Assembly (NCBI GenBank): GCA_011526375.1
Contig: WTIT01000115.1
Coordinates: forward strand, 21,592-74,959
Length of the DNA stretch: 53,368 nucleotides
Direction of reading: 5' to 3'
Origin: Methanobacteriota archaeon
Lineage (GTDB): Archaea; Thermoplasmatota; Poseidoniia; Poseidoniales; Poseidoniaceae
Shown: positions 45,127 to 53,368 of the stretch, piece after piece
Layout: each line of letters opens with the position of its first letter
Numbering within the stretch: position 1 is the first letter of the stretch
The notes under the pieces: generated by a model
What the model was told of the DNA's origin: nothing
Database searches by the model: none
The model's input: the letters and a program-made list of their open reading frames with translations, nothing else
Position numbers and translations under genes: made by a program

Positions 45127-46119
45127 ATGGAAAGTAACAAAGGCAAAGGTTCCGGCGGCAAAATTAGAGAATACGGGTTGTTTGACCCCAATCGAAGAGT
45201 CGTTGATGGACATACGAGACCATGTGATGAATGTGGAGTTGTTGACTGGCAAATGGATGATACTAGAGGGGAAATTATCTGTAATTCGTGTGGCTTGGTT
45301 GTTGAAGAGAATGTAATCGACCCCGGAGCAGAATGGACTAATAGAGATAAAACAGAGGATCGCTCTAGAGTTGGACAGCCATTAACTTACACTTTAGCAG
45401 ACAAAGGATTGAACACTTCAATCGATGTTAGAGATCTAAACACCGGCTCTGCAGGAAGACACGGCATCAGTTCTCAAGCAAGAAGAGATTGGCGTAGAAG
45501 GCGAGTCATCGATGAACGTTCAAAGACTCGCAAGAGCCGTGAAAGAAACTTGGTCAAAGCAAACCAAATGATAAGAGATCGCTCTGATTTACCCAAATCC
45601 CTGCAAGAAGAAACCGCCAGACTATATCGTCGCCTTAGTGGGGATGGATTTGTCACCGGTCGCTCAATCGCTGGTGTTGCTGCAGCCTGTACATATTTAG
45701 TAGCCCGTGAGGAAAATCTACCTAGACAAATACCTGAGATTGCTCAAAGTTACGATATCACGGAGAAAGAATTGTCTAGACTGATTAGACAGGTGTCTAG
45801 AAAACTGAACCTTCACAAGATAACCTCACCGAACGAATACTTCGATAAATTCATTTCAGACTTACAATTGCCACCAAATATCTTCACCCAAGTAAATCAC
45901 CTTTGGTCAAAAATACAGCCACATGAAGATATTTGGCAGGGTAAGAAACCTATGGGTGTGGCTGCTGCATTAATCTACAAAGCTGCTTCAGAATCAGGAA
46001 CGTCAAGAACTCAATCAGATATCTGTAAAGTTGCTAATGTTTCTGAGGTTACCCTCAGAGGTCTATTGCGAATATTCGATGGCTTATTGGCTCAACTTGG
46101 TGAAGCATCAAAGCAATGA
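45127..46119 (+). CDS. tfb: Transcription initiation factor B (TFIIB homolog)
   Basis: Bridges TATA-binding protein and RNA polymerase at archaeal promoters. 330 residues. The N-terminal zinc ribbon has C33-x2-C36 and C52-x2-C55, followed by the B-reader-like PGAEWTNRD. Two cyclin-like repeats follow (LPKSLQEETARLYRR ... and LPPNIFTQVNHLWSKI ...), each containing a GVAAA-type helix (SIAGVAAACTYL; PMGVAAALIYKA). Start ATG follows GGAGGT. Confidence 0.96.
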   Translation: MESNKGKGSGGKIREYGLFDPNRRVVDGHTRPCDECGVVDWQMDDTRGEIICNSCGLVVEENVIDPGAEWTNRDKTEDRSRVGQPLTYTLADKGLNTSIDVRDLNTGSAGRHGISSQARRDWRRRRVIDERSKTRKSRERNLVKANQMIRDRSDLPKSLQEETARLYRRLSGDGFVTGRSIAGVAAACTYLVAREENLPRQIPEIAQSYDITEKELSRLIRQVSRKLNLHKITSPNEYFDKFISDLQLPPNIFTQVNHLWSKIQPHEDIWQGKKPMGVAAALIYKAASESGTSRTQSDICKVANVSEVTLRGLLRIFDGLLAQLGEASKQ

Positions 46120-46158
46120 GACCCTAAAATTGAATAAGCGTAAATTGGTGGAATAACC

Positions 46159-46434
46159 ATGGGTTTCAAGGCCAAGGCGAGAAAACACCGAAAAGACGGC
46201 GACTCCGACAAGGCAGAGACCAAGAAAAAGTCGAACGCTGGTGAACTACCATGTGCTATCAAAGGATGCGAAAAGTTCGCTGACAAATCACTCGGTGGGC
46301 GTTCACTATCACTGGACAACGCCCTAGATATGTGGGGTGAAAGCAACTTTACCCCCTCAAAGGGCAGAGTAAGGGTATGCAAATCATGCTACAGATCATG
46401 GAAGAAGGAAAATAAGAATGATGATACTTACTGA
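46159..46434 (+). CDS. Small basic zinc-binding-like protein
   Basis: 91 residues with a very basic N-terminus (GFKAKARKHRKDG, KAETKKKS). The second half carries two cysteine pairs C-x4-C (CAIKGC) and C-x-x-C (CKSCYRSWKK) that could bind zinc, possibly contacting RNA or DNA. Follows tfb by about 40 bases on the same strand. Family unknown to me. Confidence 0.6.
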   Translation: MGFKAKARKHRKDGDSDKAETKKKSNAGELPCAIKGCEKFADKSLGGRSLSLDNALDMWGESNFTPSKGRVRVCKSCYRSWKKENKNDDTY

Positions 46435-46502
46435 TTTCACTTTCAGTTTCACTCAACGGGTCTTCCAAAACTAATCCTACCCCCGGCTGGCATTTCTTTT
46501 GT

Positions 46503-47114
46503 ATGTCAAGTGGGACTGTAGTACGCAGCATGGTACTGAGTGATGGATATGTTATTGCATTAGACGACGGCTTAATCAGTTGGCGCCCAAATAACGGTCG
46601 TCGAACAAATCATAGATTGCAATATCCAGCATCTGTACTGCTCGGAATGAAAGGTCCATCAGGAATATGTGAATCGATAGTAATTGGTGACACGAGAGGC
46701 AATGTGACCAGATTATCGCTTCCAAGACTAGAATTATTGGATGTTTATGAAACATCATCTGGCCTCGTACGTTCACTATGTCGAGTAAGTTCTACCTCTG
46801 ATAAAATACTAGTTGGCAATGATTCTGGTCATGTATGGATTGTTGGTAGAGATGTGCCTGACAATTGTTTATTGTTGTTCAAACACGATGAATGTATTAC
46901 TAGCATAAGATCAAGTAATGATGAGATAATTGTTCACAGTGGCTGGTCAAAGTATAATTACGACTGGGAGGGAGTTATGGTTTCAAACTTCAGCACTAGT
47001 GACATTTTCGAGCAAAAGCGAATAGAGAGATCTAATCGAAGAGCCAAACTATTGGAGAAAAAGGCAAGAAATTCGGCATTTGGTGCAATGTTAGACATGC
47101 CTATTATCAGTTGA
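46503..47114 (+). CDS. Unknown beta-propeller-like protein
   Basis: 203 residues. Several blade-like strand patterns repeat: SDGYVIALDDGLISWRPNN, IVIGDTRGNVTRLSLP, ILVGNDSGHVWIVGR. These resemble WD40- or PQQ-type four-stranded blades but there are too few for a full propeller. A basic helical tail follows (ERSNRRAKLLEKKARNS). Role unknown. Its end overlaps the metallo-beta-lactamase-like gene on the opposite strand by eight bases. Confidence 0.5.
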   Translation: MSSGTVVRSMVLSDGYVIALDDGLISWRPNNGRRTNHRLQYPASVLLGMKGPSGICESIVIGDTRGNVTRLSLPRLELLDVYETSSGLVRSLCRVSSTSDKILVGNDSGHVWIVGRDVPDNCLLLFKHDECITSIRSSNDEIIVHSGWSKYNYDWEGVMVSNFSTSDIFEQKRIERSNRRAKLLEKKARNSAFGAMLDMPIIS

Positions 47115-47886
47115 TTTCCTCTCTTTCTTCTAGCGGCCAAGGAGGATGTGGCGTCAACCATAACGCAGTCTGTGCGGGCCTAGACCATGATTTGGGAAAA
47201 TGTCCATCTGCCTCGATGCAATTCTCAAAGAAATCTATGTGTCTATTTATTACCTCGAGAACATGCTGCTTGCCTTTGATCGCTGGCCCTTGTAGAGGGA
47301 TTATTGTCTCCAGCTTTAGTTTGCGAACCTTGCGCAAACTTTCTACAATATCTGGTAAGCATCCTGTTGGCATATCCCATCTAGTAGGACGGTCAGCCCT
47401 GGGAATTAACAATCCTGATACAAGTAAATTTTTTTCCGGAATGTAATAACCTACTCCATCAGAACAGTGACCTGGTAACGACATTGCCCATATTTGCCCG
47501 TTACCAAGCGGAAAGACTTCGTCGTCACTGACAGTTTCCGTAGCCGTAGGTGGCATATCGGAATCAAATCTGTTTGCCCATGTAGTAAAAAAATCACCTG
47601 TCTCCAGTGATGATTGACCTTCTAGGTGAATATGGATTGGACAATTATCCAATTCACTAGAGAGATGTTTTGCGCCACCTGAACAAGGGAAACGGCGAGA
47701 AGTTAGGAGAATTCTATCGATGTTATTCTGCTTCTCTTGGTCATCCTCTAAGATTCCTCTTATTCTTTCCAACTGAAGCGATTGGTACCATGAAGTTCCG
47801 GAATCAATTATTATGTTGCCTAATGTACCAATAACCAGAATAACATTTGAATCGTGATGAATTCCGGGAAGACGCACGATTCGCAT
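47107..47886 (-). CDS. Metallo-beta-lactamase-fold protein lacking the metal-binding motif
   Basis: 259 residues. The fold is suggested by the strand pair VILVIGTLGNIIIDSGTSW, then a IDRILLTSRRFPCSGGA strand-helix where active members have T-H-x-H-x-D-H-x-G-G, and SLPGHCSDGVGYYIPEKNLLVSGLL, corresponding to the PGHTPGS...TGD part. Here HxHxDH is replaced by SRRFPCS and the later Asp is absent, so a normal two-metal hydrolase site is not possible. It may be a non-catalytic or ligand-binding member. Confidence 0.6.
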   Translation of the reverse strand: MRIVRLPGIHHDSNVILVIGTLGNIIIDSGTSWYQSLQLERIRGILEDDQEKQNNIDRILLTSRRFPCSGGAKHLSSELDNCPIHIHLEGQSSLETGDFFTTWANRFDSDMPPTATETVSDDEVFPLGNGQIWAMSLPGHCSDGVGYYIPEKNLLVSGLLIPRADRPTRWDMPTGCLPDIVESLRKVRKLKLETIIPLQGPAIKGKQHVLEVINRHIDFFENCIEADGHFPKSWSRPAQTALWLTPHPPWPLEEREEIN

Positions 47887-47900
47887 AGATTGTCCTCATG

Positions 47901-47942
47901 TGAGTAGTGTTTCAATGTAGTGATGAGTGAAAACACTACTCA
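47901..47942. repeat. 12-base perfect inverted repeat (hairpin) upstream of L40e
   Basis: TGAGTAGTGTTT (47901-47912) and AAACACTACTCA (47931-47942) are perfect complements with an 18-base loop. It sits in the 102-base divergent region between the metallo-beta-lactamase-like gene and rpl40e. It could be a regulator site or an RNA structure in the 5' end of the minus-strand transcript. Confidence 0.5.
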
Positions 47943-47960
47943 GTGATGGTTTGGTTGTGG

Positions 47961-47967
47961 TTAAATA
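47961..47967 (+). promoter_or_regulatory. TATA box of rpl40e
   Basis: TTAAATA 25 bases before the ATG at 47989. The expected transcription start coincides with the start codon, so the mRNA is probably leaderless. Confidence 0.4.
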
Positions 47968-47988
47968 GGGGAAGTTTGTGGGACGCAC

Positions 47989-48138
47989 ATGGCACGATTC
48001 CCTGAAGCAGAAGCAAGAATGCTTCGCCGTAAGATTTGCATGAAGTGCAATGCAAGAAACGCCTTCCGTGCCGTTAAGTGTAGAAAGTGCAACTACAAGG
48101 GCTTGAGACCTAAGAATATCGAGCGCAAGGGTGCATGA
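47989..48138 (+). CDS. rpl40e: Ribosomal protein L40e
   Basis: 49 residues from ATG 47989. Zinc-ribbon protein of the large ribosomal subunit in archaea; in eukaryotes the same protein is made as a ubiquitin fusion. Motifs: [20 protein letters not shown] at the N-terminus, then C-N-A-R-N-A, and a second [11 protein letters not shown]. The four zinc cysteines (C-x-x-C twice) are present. The stop is six bases before the end of the convergent prepilin-peptidase gene. Confidence 0.95.
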   Translation: MARFPEAEARMLRRKICMKCNARNAFRAVKCRKCNYKGLRPKNIERKGA

Positions 48139-48143
48139 TATTC

Positions 48144-49139
48144 TCATAAACCTACGATTTTCAGTATTATCGCTGTGATATCGCCAAATAACGCCATAGG
48201 CAGAATTACTGGGAATAGGAAAACCAGTAATGGTAGTTTGTAACTTACCCAAACTTCAGTTATGTTATTGCTACGTAACTCTTCGATTTGTTGTGATAAT
48301 TGTTCTTCGCTAGGAGTTCTTCTTGGTGCTCTTGTTTTGTGGTAAGGCTTGAACTCACCATTTGGCATTTGTATCATTGAGGTTAACAACCAGACATGGC
48401 TTGTTTGAACCCTGTCCAAACTCATTACTGTTGAGTGCCAAAACATACGCAAGTCACTGATTGATTTGACGTTGCCTTGTGCAATATTTTTGACCATCAA
48501 AATAAATGGTATCAAGATGAAACTAAGTCCACCCCACATCAGCAAAGAGATCGCTGGCGGCAGTTGTAGGGCAACTTCGCTACCATAATCATAAATCAGT
48601 GGCATAGTGGACCAATTTGGAATTAGGATTGCTACCCACATCAATGCCTTAGCATCGGCACCGCCGTGAATTAGTCTAAGTCTCCAACCAAAATCAATGA
48701 CAAAAATTACTACCAATCCAGAAAGCGTAGTCCAATACAATGCTGCCATTCCTGTTGCTTCGCCAAGTAAGATATCAATAAAATTAACATCAGAATATTT
48801 GCTCATTCCAACAACTATTCCTATGAGACTAACCAAGTACCAAAGCGAGACTAACACATCAACTCGGTTGCCTGACAGGACATCTTTAACTGTAGGTCGG
48901 CCAATAATTGCCACAGATGCGTAGGCTATTACAGCAGAAGCTGTTAGGTAAATTGTCCAATCTGCCTCGCGCGCTAGTAACTCAAGACACCATAAGAAAA
49001 TAGCCGGCTTAACCCAAACGAGCCAGTGACTGTTACTTACTCTGCGATCTTTATGATCCATCCATGCAGCCCATCCCATACCGATTAGGAGTACGCCAAC
49101 TCGGCTCCAACCCAAAACCTCCTCTGTAGTCAGTGCCAT
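48144..49139 (-). CDS. Archaeal prepilin/preflagellin peptidase (A24 family)
   Basis: Aspartic membrane protease that cuts class III signal peptides of archaeal pilins and archaellins. 331 residues with about eight membrane segments. The first catalytic Asp lies in MDHKDRRVSNSHW (D28/D31), as in FlaK/PibD (D-x-x-x-R-x-V-x-N), and the second in a GGADAKAL motif near residue 160 (G-x-G-D type). The C-terminal extension after residue 230 is larger than in FlaK and has a soluble segment (RAPRRTPSEEQLSQQIEELR). Confidence 0.78.
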   Translation of the reverse strand: MALTTEEVLGWSRVGVLLIGMGWAAWMDHKDRRVSNSHWLVWVKPAIFLWCLELLAREADWTIYLTASAVIAYASVAIIGRPTVKDVLSGNRVDVLVSLWYLVSLIGIVVGMSKYSDVNFIDILLGEATGMAALYWTTLSGLVVIFVIDFGWRLRLIHGGADAKALMWVAILIPNWSTMPLIYDYGSEVALQLPPAISLLMWGGLSFILIPFILMVKNIAQGNVKSISDLRMFWHSTVMSLDRVQTSHVWLLTSMIQMPNGEFKPYHKTRAPRRTPSEEQLSQQIEELRSNNITEVWVSYKLPLLVFLFPVILPMALFGDITAIILKIVGL

Positions 49140-49214
49140 GATAGGCGCGTGTCGACAATGAATTTAAAGACGGCCTCACAAGTGGAGTTAATACCCAGCA
49201 TTGGAGGAATTACC

Positions 49215-49481
49215 ATGGATGTCGAAACTAGACTTCAACAAGTAGCTACCGTCATCAATCAAATTGATGACCCAAAAGTCCCCAGAAATATTCGCAGACA
49301 GGCGAAAGAAGCGTGTGAACAATGGCTACTGAATAAGAACAAGAAACTCGATGTCAGAATTGCTATGAGCCAGTCAAAACTCGAAGAACTCTATGAAGAC
49401 CCCAATATTCCTCCAGAATTTGGTACATTGATTCTTATGATTAATACTGAGTTGGAAAAAATCCTAACTGAAGTATTATGA
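49215..49481 (+). CDS. UPF0147 family protein
   Basis: 88 residues, an archaeal-specific helical protein of unknown function. Recognised by the pattern INQIDDPKVPRNIRRQAKEA and the mirrored second half EELYEDPNIPPEFGTLILMINTELE. ATG 49215 is the start, seven bases after GGAGG (49203-49207); the frame upstream overlaps the divergent peptidase promoter. Overlaps the MFS gene by six bases at its end. Confidence 0.85.
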   Translation: MDVETRLQQVATVINQIDDPKVPRNIRRQAKEACEQWLLNKNKKLDVRIAMSQSKLEELYEDPNIPPEFGTLILMINTELEKILTEVL

Positions 49482-50825
49482 TTCCTCCAGGTGATCATCC
49501 GCGAATCTACTGACCTTCACCGATAAAATTGCGGCACATAACATCATTATTCCACACAGATGGAATGCTGTATGATAATCAAGCGGCCATGACCTTGAAA
49601 CCGTAAATGTCCAAACTAGACCTCCGGTCAGTGGACCGATTATTCTCGCAAAGGAACTTACAGATTCCTGTGCCCCCATCACCACACCTAGGTTAACACC
49701 TTCTCGTTTAGCAACAGTAGTCAGTAAGGATGATGATGTTGGTTGAAAGATTCCATTACCAACGGCAATTAATACGACTACCAGGAATAATTGGACTAAA
49801 GCCCAATCAGCCTTGGTATATGGAATCAAAACCAGGCCTAGGCCGGTGACTATGCACGATACGGGCAGTAGTTTTGCGGGACCGAACCGACGTGACAGAG
49901 GGCCAATCAATACGCCTTGTGTTAGAATACCAGCAATACCAATTATCGCAAAAATTCTGCCATTTTGAGCCTCATTATATCCTAGACCACCGAGATCGAC
50001 TGCCATTCCTGTGTATAAAATGAATACTGCATGCATAATAGTAAAACCAAAAATGAACAGCATAGTAACCCAGATAATTATCGAGATTGAGCCTTTATTC
50101 AGCATGGAATAAGACTGCTTTATCGAGTTGCCAATCCGTGAAGTCCACTTTACACTGTCAGCCGTTGAGCGTTTGGATTTTGGTAAAGATTCTGGCAACT
50201 TGAAGTATGCAAATACTAACGACACCAAAGAAAGCCCCCCCGCAGCAATACATGGGAGCAAATATGGATAAGTTTCGAAAATGGTGTCAACAAAGAAGTC
50301 CCAACGCCCTGCTGGGTTTGATAATTCTCCACCGATAAATGGCCCAATTGTAAAACCCAATCCAAATGCTGCCCCAATTATACCCATCCTAGTAGTCAGT
50401 TGACTTGGAGTACTTACATCTCCAATGTAAGCTCGTGCTACAGCAAGGTTACCATTGAAAACACCAGCCATGAATCTTGCTGCCAAGGCAATTAGTAGAG
50501 TATTCGCCAAGCCAAACATGGCAAAAAATACTGTGTTGCCGACCAAGCCAACCATCAATACTGGCCTTCTGCCAATTCGGTCAGATACTGAACCCCAAAA
50601 TGGTGAGAACAGGAATTGGGCTGCTGAATAGGAAGTCATCAATAAGCCAACCCATAAACCGACCTCAGCAATTCCTTCCGAGGCTGCTAAGTCCTCCACT
50701 AAATATGTCAAGAATGGAATGACAATGCCAAAGCCAATCATGTCAATCATGGTTACTAGGAATAGAACCAATAATGCACCCTTGCCGGCGCTTACAGTCT
50801 CATCTTGAGTAGCCGTATCCGACAT
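49476..50825 (-). CDS. MFS drug-efflux-type transporter
   Basis: 449 residues with 12 membrane segments. TetA/DHA1-type features: DMIGFGIVIPFL in the first segment, SDRIGRRPVLMVG in the loop between segments 2 and 3 (the MFS G-x-x-x-D-R-x-G-R-R signature) and a GPFIGG motif in segment 5. Such proteins export small molecules by proton exchange; the substrate is not clear. Start ATG (MSDTAT). Confidence 0.82.
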   Translation of the reverse strand: MSDTATQDETVSAGKGALLVLFLVTMIDMIGFGIVIPFLTYLVEDLAASEGIAEVGLWVGLLMTSYSAAQFLFSPFWGSVSDRIGRRPVLMVGLVGNTVFFAMFGLANTLLIALAARFMAGVFNGNLAVARAYIGDVSTPSQLTTRMGIIGAAFGLGFTIGPFIGGELSNPAGRWDFFVDTIFETYPYLLPCIAAGGLSLVSLVFAYFKLPESLPKSKRSTADSVKWTSRIGNSIKQSYSMLNKGSISIIIWVTMLFIFGFTIMHAVFILYTGMAVDLGGLGYNEAQNGRIFAIIGIAGILTQGVLIGPLSRRFGPAKLLPVSCIVTGLGLVLIPYTKADWALVQLFLVVVLIAVGNGIFQPTSSSLLTTVAKREGVNLGVVMGAQESVSSFARIIGPLTGGLVWTFTVSRSWPLDYHTAFHLCGIMMLCAAILSVKVSRFADDHLEES

Positions 50826-50886
50826 AGCGGCCCCTATGTCTCATGGTTTTTGTAACCAACGCGCAATCCTTGCACATTCAATTGAT

Positions 50887-52911
50887 TCAAGCCGAGGGTG
50901 ACTTTTTCGAGACTTCTGGAGTTAGTCTATCAATGACGTTACCAAGTCTTTCTACCAAACCGGCTTTATGTTCATGCTTGATTAGAGCCTGTTCCATCAC
51001 TTCATCAAGTGAATCGACAGCAATTACTTCTATTTTGTCAATGTATTTGTCATCGATTAATACATCCTGCATGTTCGCTCTTGGTACAACGACAGTCTTG
51101 ATTCCAGATACCGCAGCTGCTTCGATTTTAGCGGTAACTCCACCTATTGGCAATACTTCACCTCTAACAGACAAAGAACCCGTCATTGCTAGATCTTGTC
51201 TGATTGGAATTTCCTCTAACGCAGATATAACTGCAGTCGCAATGGTAATCGATGCAGAATCACCGTCAACACCATGTGTATCCACAAACTGAATATGAAT
51301 ATCGTAATCTGATATATCCTTGCCAGTCAATTTTTTAATGACTGCGCTGACATTGGTTACGCTCTCCTTAGCAAGGTCTGATAGTCCACCAGTGGCATGT
51401 ATCTTCCCACCGCCGCCTTGTGAAGGAGTTACTAATGCCTCTACTGGGAGCATAATTCCGCTGAAGTCTGACAAACCAGAATTAGCACCAAGTACGGCTA
51501 AGCCGTTAACTCTACCAACTCTTTCACCAGAATTGACCAATAATGAATAGTCTCTACGGCGTTCAATCATTCGGTCAGCAACTTGCTGTTCTAGTGGTTT
51601 TGCGATGTTTCTAGCACCCAATACATGCGCGGAGGTGGTGTATTTTGAGCCATCTTCACTGGCTAAATCTCCAGCGATTCGAATTAAACCACCTAATTCT
51701 CTCAGACGAAGTGAAAGTTTGCCTCGCCTACCAGCACGACGTTGCGCTTCTCGCAGAATTAAAGCAACTGCTGATTTGTCGAAGTGTGGAATCTCTCTGT
51801 TTGTCCCCATATCGCGCATGACCTCTTGAGCAATGAACCGAATCAAACGACGTCGATTTCTCGAGGTATCAGGCATATCAGAATTGACATAGACTTCGTA
51901 ACCATATCCTCTAATTCTGCTTCTTAGAGCAGGGTGCATTCCTTGGATAGCATCAAGGTTACCTGCAGCAATCAAAATGAAATCACAAGGTACCGGCTCA
52001 GTCTTAGTCAATGCACCAGAAGAGCGCTCAGACCTGCCGGAAATTGGGAATGCTCGCTCTTGCATTGCTGTGAGTAGTGCCTGTTGCTCTTCGAGTCTGA
52101 GAAGATTTACCTCATCGATGTACAGCACTCCTTTGTGAGCACGGTGTATTGCACCAGGCTCTACTCTGTCATGGGCCGGAGTTTCCATGCCACCTGATTG
52201 GAATGGATCGTGTCTTACATCACCAAGTAGTGAACCGGATAGTGTTGCGGTAGCGTCAACAAACGGCGGAAGCTCATTGGCATCATGTTTGACGAGTAGT
52301 TTAGGAATACGACTCTCATCAGAAGCACCTAACCTTCCTCGAATGAACATGTAGCCAAACATCAGTAAGAAACCACCAAACAGTAGCGTGATTATATCAC
52401 CTGTTTGGAGAGTGGCAATTACCAGCAAAAATCCAATCGCAGCAAAGGCAATTAGGAGCATTTTCTGTGAACGCTCTCTTTGCTGTCTTATTGCCTCGCG
52501 TTGAAGTTTTACAATGCGTTCTCCCCTTGACGCTGGAACACATCTAACTCTTGGTTCATTTTCATCATCCTCGTTTGGATAAACCAGCACATCCTCTAAG
52601 ACATCCCTAGGGAGCAACTCAGTCATTGATTTAGCCAGCATAGACTTACCAGTTCCGGGATCTCCAATCATCAGCATGTGCCTTCTTTGTTCAGCAGCTT
52701 TCCTAATTACTACCGAACCTGTTTCTTGTCCAATTACTTGGTCAACCAGTGTTTCTGGTATAGGCACATCTTCAGTAGATTCGAATTCAACTGATTCTAT
52801 CCACTTGTCAACGCCCAAGTTGAGTATTTCGTCAGTGCCGGTAGGCTCTGGAGCCCATACAGTAACCTCCTCTTCAGAGGCTTCCTCGATGTCGATTTCT
52901 TCACCGGTCAC
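50887..52911 (-). CDS. lonB: Membrane-anchored archaeal Lon protease (LonB)
   Basis: 674 residues; ATP-dependent protease for damaged proteins. Walker [14 protein letters not shown] (about 83-90), two membrane segments inserted between Walker A and B (about 145-185), Walker [12 protein letters not shown], sensor [21 protein letters not shown] and the LonB C-terminal protease domain. The catalytic Ser-Lys dyad is in GVDGDSASI (Ser) and [10 protein letters not shown] (Lys). GTG 52911 is preferred over GTG 52926 because GAGGGG lies five bases upstream. Confidence 0.93.
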   Translation of the reverse strand: MTGEEIDIEEASEEEVTVWAPEPTGTDEILNLGVDKWIESVEFESTEDVPIPETLVDQVIGQETGSVVIRKAAEQRRHMLMIGDPGTGKSMLAKSMTELLPRDVLEDVLVYPNEDDENEPRVRCVPASRGERIVKLQREAIRQQRERSQKMLLIAFAAIGFLLVIATLQTGDIITLLFGGFLLMFGYMFIRGRLGASDESRIPKLLVKHDANELPPFVDATATLSGSLLGDVRHDPFQSGGMETPAHDRVEPGAIHRAHKGVLYIDEVNLLRLEEQQALLTAMQERAFPISGRSERSSGALTKTEPVPCDFILIAAGNLDAIQGMHPALRSRIRGYGYEVYVNSDMPDTSRNRRRLIRFIAQEVMRDMGTNREIPHFDKSAVALILREAQRRAGRRGKLSLRLRELGGLIRIAGDLASEDGSKYTTSAHVLGARNIAKPLEQQVADRMIERRRDYSLLVNSGERVGRVNGLAVLGANSGLSDFSGIMLPVEALVTPSQGGGGKIHATGGLSDLAKESVTNVSAVIKKLTGKDISDYDIHIQFVDTHGVDGDSASITIATAVISALEEIPIRQDLAMTGSLSVRGEVLPIGGVTAKIEAAAVSGIKTVVVPRANMQDVLIDDKYIDKIEVIAVDSLDEVMEQALIKHEHKAGLVERLGNVIDRLTPEVSKKSPSA

Positions 52912-52970
52912 ACTATCCCCTCGCACTTCTCCCCTTTATGGGTTTAGAATGTTTTTCAATACAAAATGTC

Positions 52971-53368
52971 TCAACTTTGGAGTCTGTCAAGGTATTGCTG
53001 ACCATAGTACTCCCATTGATCCATGCTCCAACCTGCCGGTAATCCACTTGGTGGCAATGGCGGGCCTCGAGTAATTGGCGGGCCTTGAGAAATTGGCGGT
53101 CCTTGGGTGACTGGCTGTTGTGGAATATTCTGTGGTGGTGCTGGTTGAGTTGGCGCAACATATGCGGTTTGTTGTTGCTGATTTGCATAATAAGGCGGCT
53201 GATATTGTTGGTAGTTTTGTGGGCTCGGTAGAGGCTGTTGGAATATCTGTTGGCTGCCACCATACATCGAGTTAGCAATTGCGTCTTGCGCAGGCAATGT
53301 TGTGTTTGCCCATTTGAATCCTTCAAGTTCATCTTCGCCTCTGCCACGAAGCAAGAACATACCGCCCA
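52971..53368 (-). CDS. C-terminal part of a surface protein with Pro/Gln-rich cytoplasmic tail (5' end cut by window)
   Basis: At least 132 residues; the frame is open off the right edge. It begins at the end of a membrane segment (GGMFLLRGRG, then acidic DELEG), followed by a Gln/Pro-rich tail (QQPLPSPQNYQQYQPPYY, TQPAPPQNIPQQP) and a final LPAGWSMDQWEYYGQQYLDRL block. The same architecture (RGRG after the last membrane helix, Pro/Gln tail, short aromatic end) is seen in the large surface protein at 28855-32175. Confidence 0.65.
   Translation of the reverse strand, partial: GGMFLLRGRGEDELEGFKWANTTLPAQDAIANSMYGGSQQIFQQPLPSPQNYQQYQPPYYANQQQQTAYVAPTQPAPPQNIPQQPVTQGPPISQGPPITRGPPLPPSGLPAGWSMDQWEYYGQQYLDRLQS

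Noticed and set aside
46092..46382. Minus-strand frame antisense to the small zinc-binding protein
   Set aside because: The plus strand has a start with a ribosome-binding site, a basic N-terminus and cysteine pairs; the antisense frame overlaps the end of tfb and has no coding character.
47896..48252. Minus-strand frame antisense to L40e
   Set aside because: The L40e protein on the plus strand is unmistakable and leaderless-promoter spacing fits; the antisense frame also overlaps the prepilin-peptidase gene.

Overview
The window is AT-rich, densely packed archaeal DNA. Archaeal information-processing and cofactor genes run through it: transcription factor B (45127-46119), ribosomal protein L40e (47989-48138), membrane-anchored LonB protease, CTP-dependent riboflavin kinase, archaeal-type NMN adenylyltransferase, an archaeosine-type tRNA transglycosylase, a DRG-family GTPase, an UPF0147 protein and an archaeal prepilin peptidase. 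Alongside them sit bacterial-type genes (a complete SUF iron-sulfur operon with SufE, GrpE, PdxT) and large secreted proteins with thrombospondin type 3-like Asp repeats. This mixture fits a marine Thermoplasmata-related euryarchaeon, most likely Marine Group II (Poseidoniales). That placement is inference from gene content, not a phylogeny. Genes commonly overlap by 1-17 bases and no gene-free stretch exceeds 300 bases.

Layout. 1-3.8 kb: a truncated AUR1-like PAP2 membrane enzyme, an odd glycerophosphodiesterase whose catalytic HRG motif is at the wrong end, and a citrate synthase resembling the mitochondrial type. 3.8-8.2 kb: a minus-strand operon with a DUF835 protein, a DnaA-like AAA+ ATPase and a CxxxCxxCC cluster protein. 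8.4-14 kb: two unknown membrane proteins, a Kbl-like acyltransferase, RibK, TruA and two small unknowns. 14-19.6 kb: a five-gene operon of two tandem ABC transporters and a possible lipocalin-like protein. 19.6-22 kb: the transglycosylase, enlarged by an ArcS-like segment. 22-27.7 kb: a NifU-like protein divergent from sufC-B-D-S-E and a SufT-like gene. 27.7-33.4 kb: DRG GTPase, a large surface protein and a divergent winged-helix regulator with a palindrome between them. 33.4-36.5 kb: GrpE, NadM, a class V aminotransferase and PdxT. 36.5-43.5 kb: a radical SAM protein, a protein resembling eukaryotic GPI ethanolamine-phosphate transferases, a CDP-alcohol phosphatidyltransferase, a PGF-CTERM protein, a 53-residue membrane protein, a membrane-anchored GH1 glycosidase and tRNA-Ala(UGC). 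43.5-53.4 kb: PurA, TFB, small unknowns, a metallo-beta-lactamase-like protein without its metal motif, L40e, prepilin peptidase, UPF0147, an MFS transporter, LonB and the tail of another surface protein.

The most notable neighbourhood is 36.5-43.5 kb. A GPI-phosphoethanolamine-transferase-like enzyme, a phospholipid head-group synthase and a PGF-CTERM protein (a class known in haloarchaea to be cleaved and lipid-anchored) are adjacent. They could form a lipid-anchoring or head-group-decorating system with parallels to eukaryotic GPI anchoring. This is a hypothesis from context and motifs only. Other points of interest are the transglycosylase fusion that has lost its zinc ligands, the DnaA-like ATPase lacking a DnaA DNA-binding domain, the permuted or truncated phosphodiesterase, and three inverted repeats in promoter regions.
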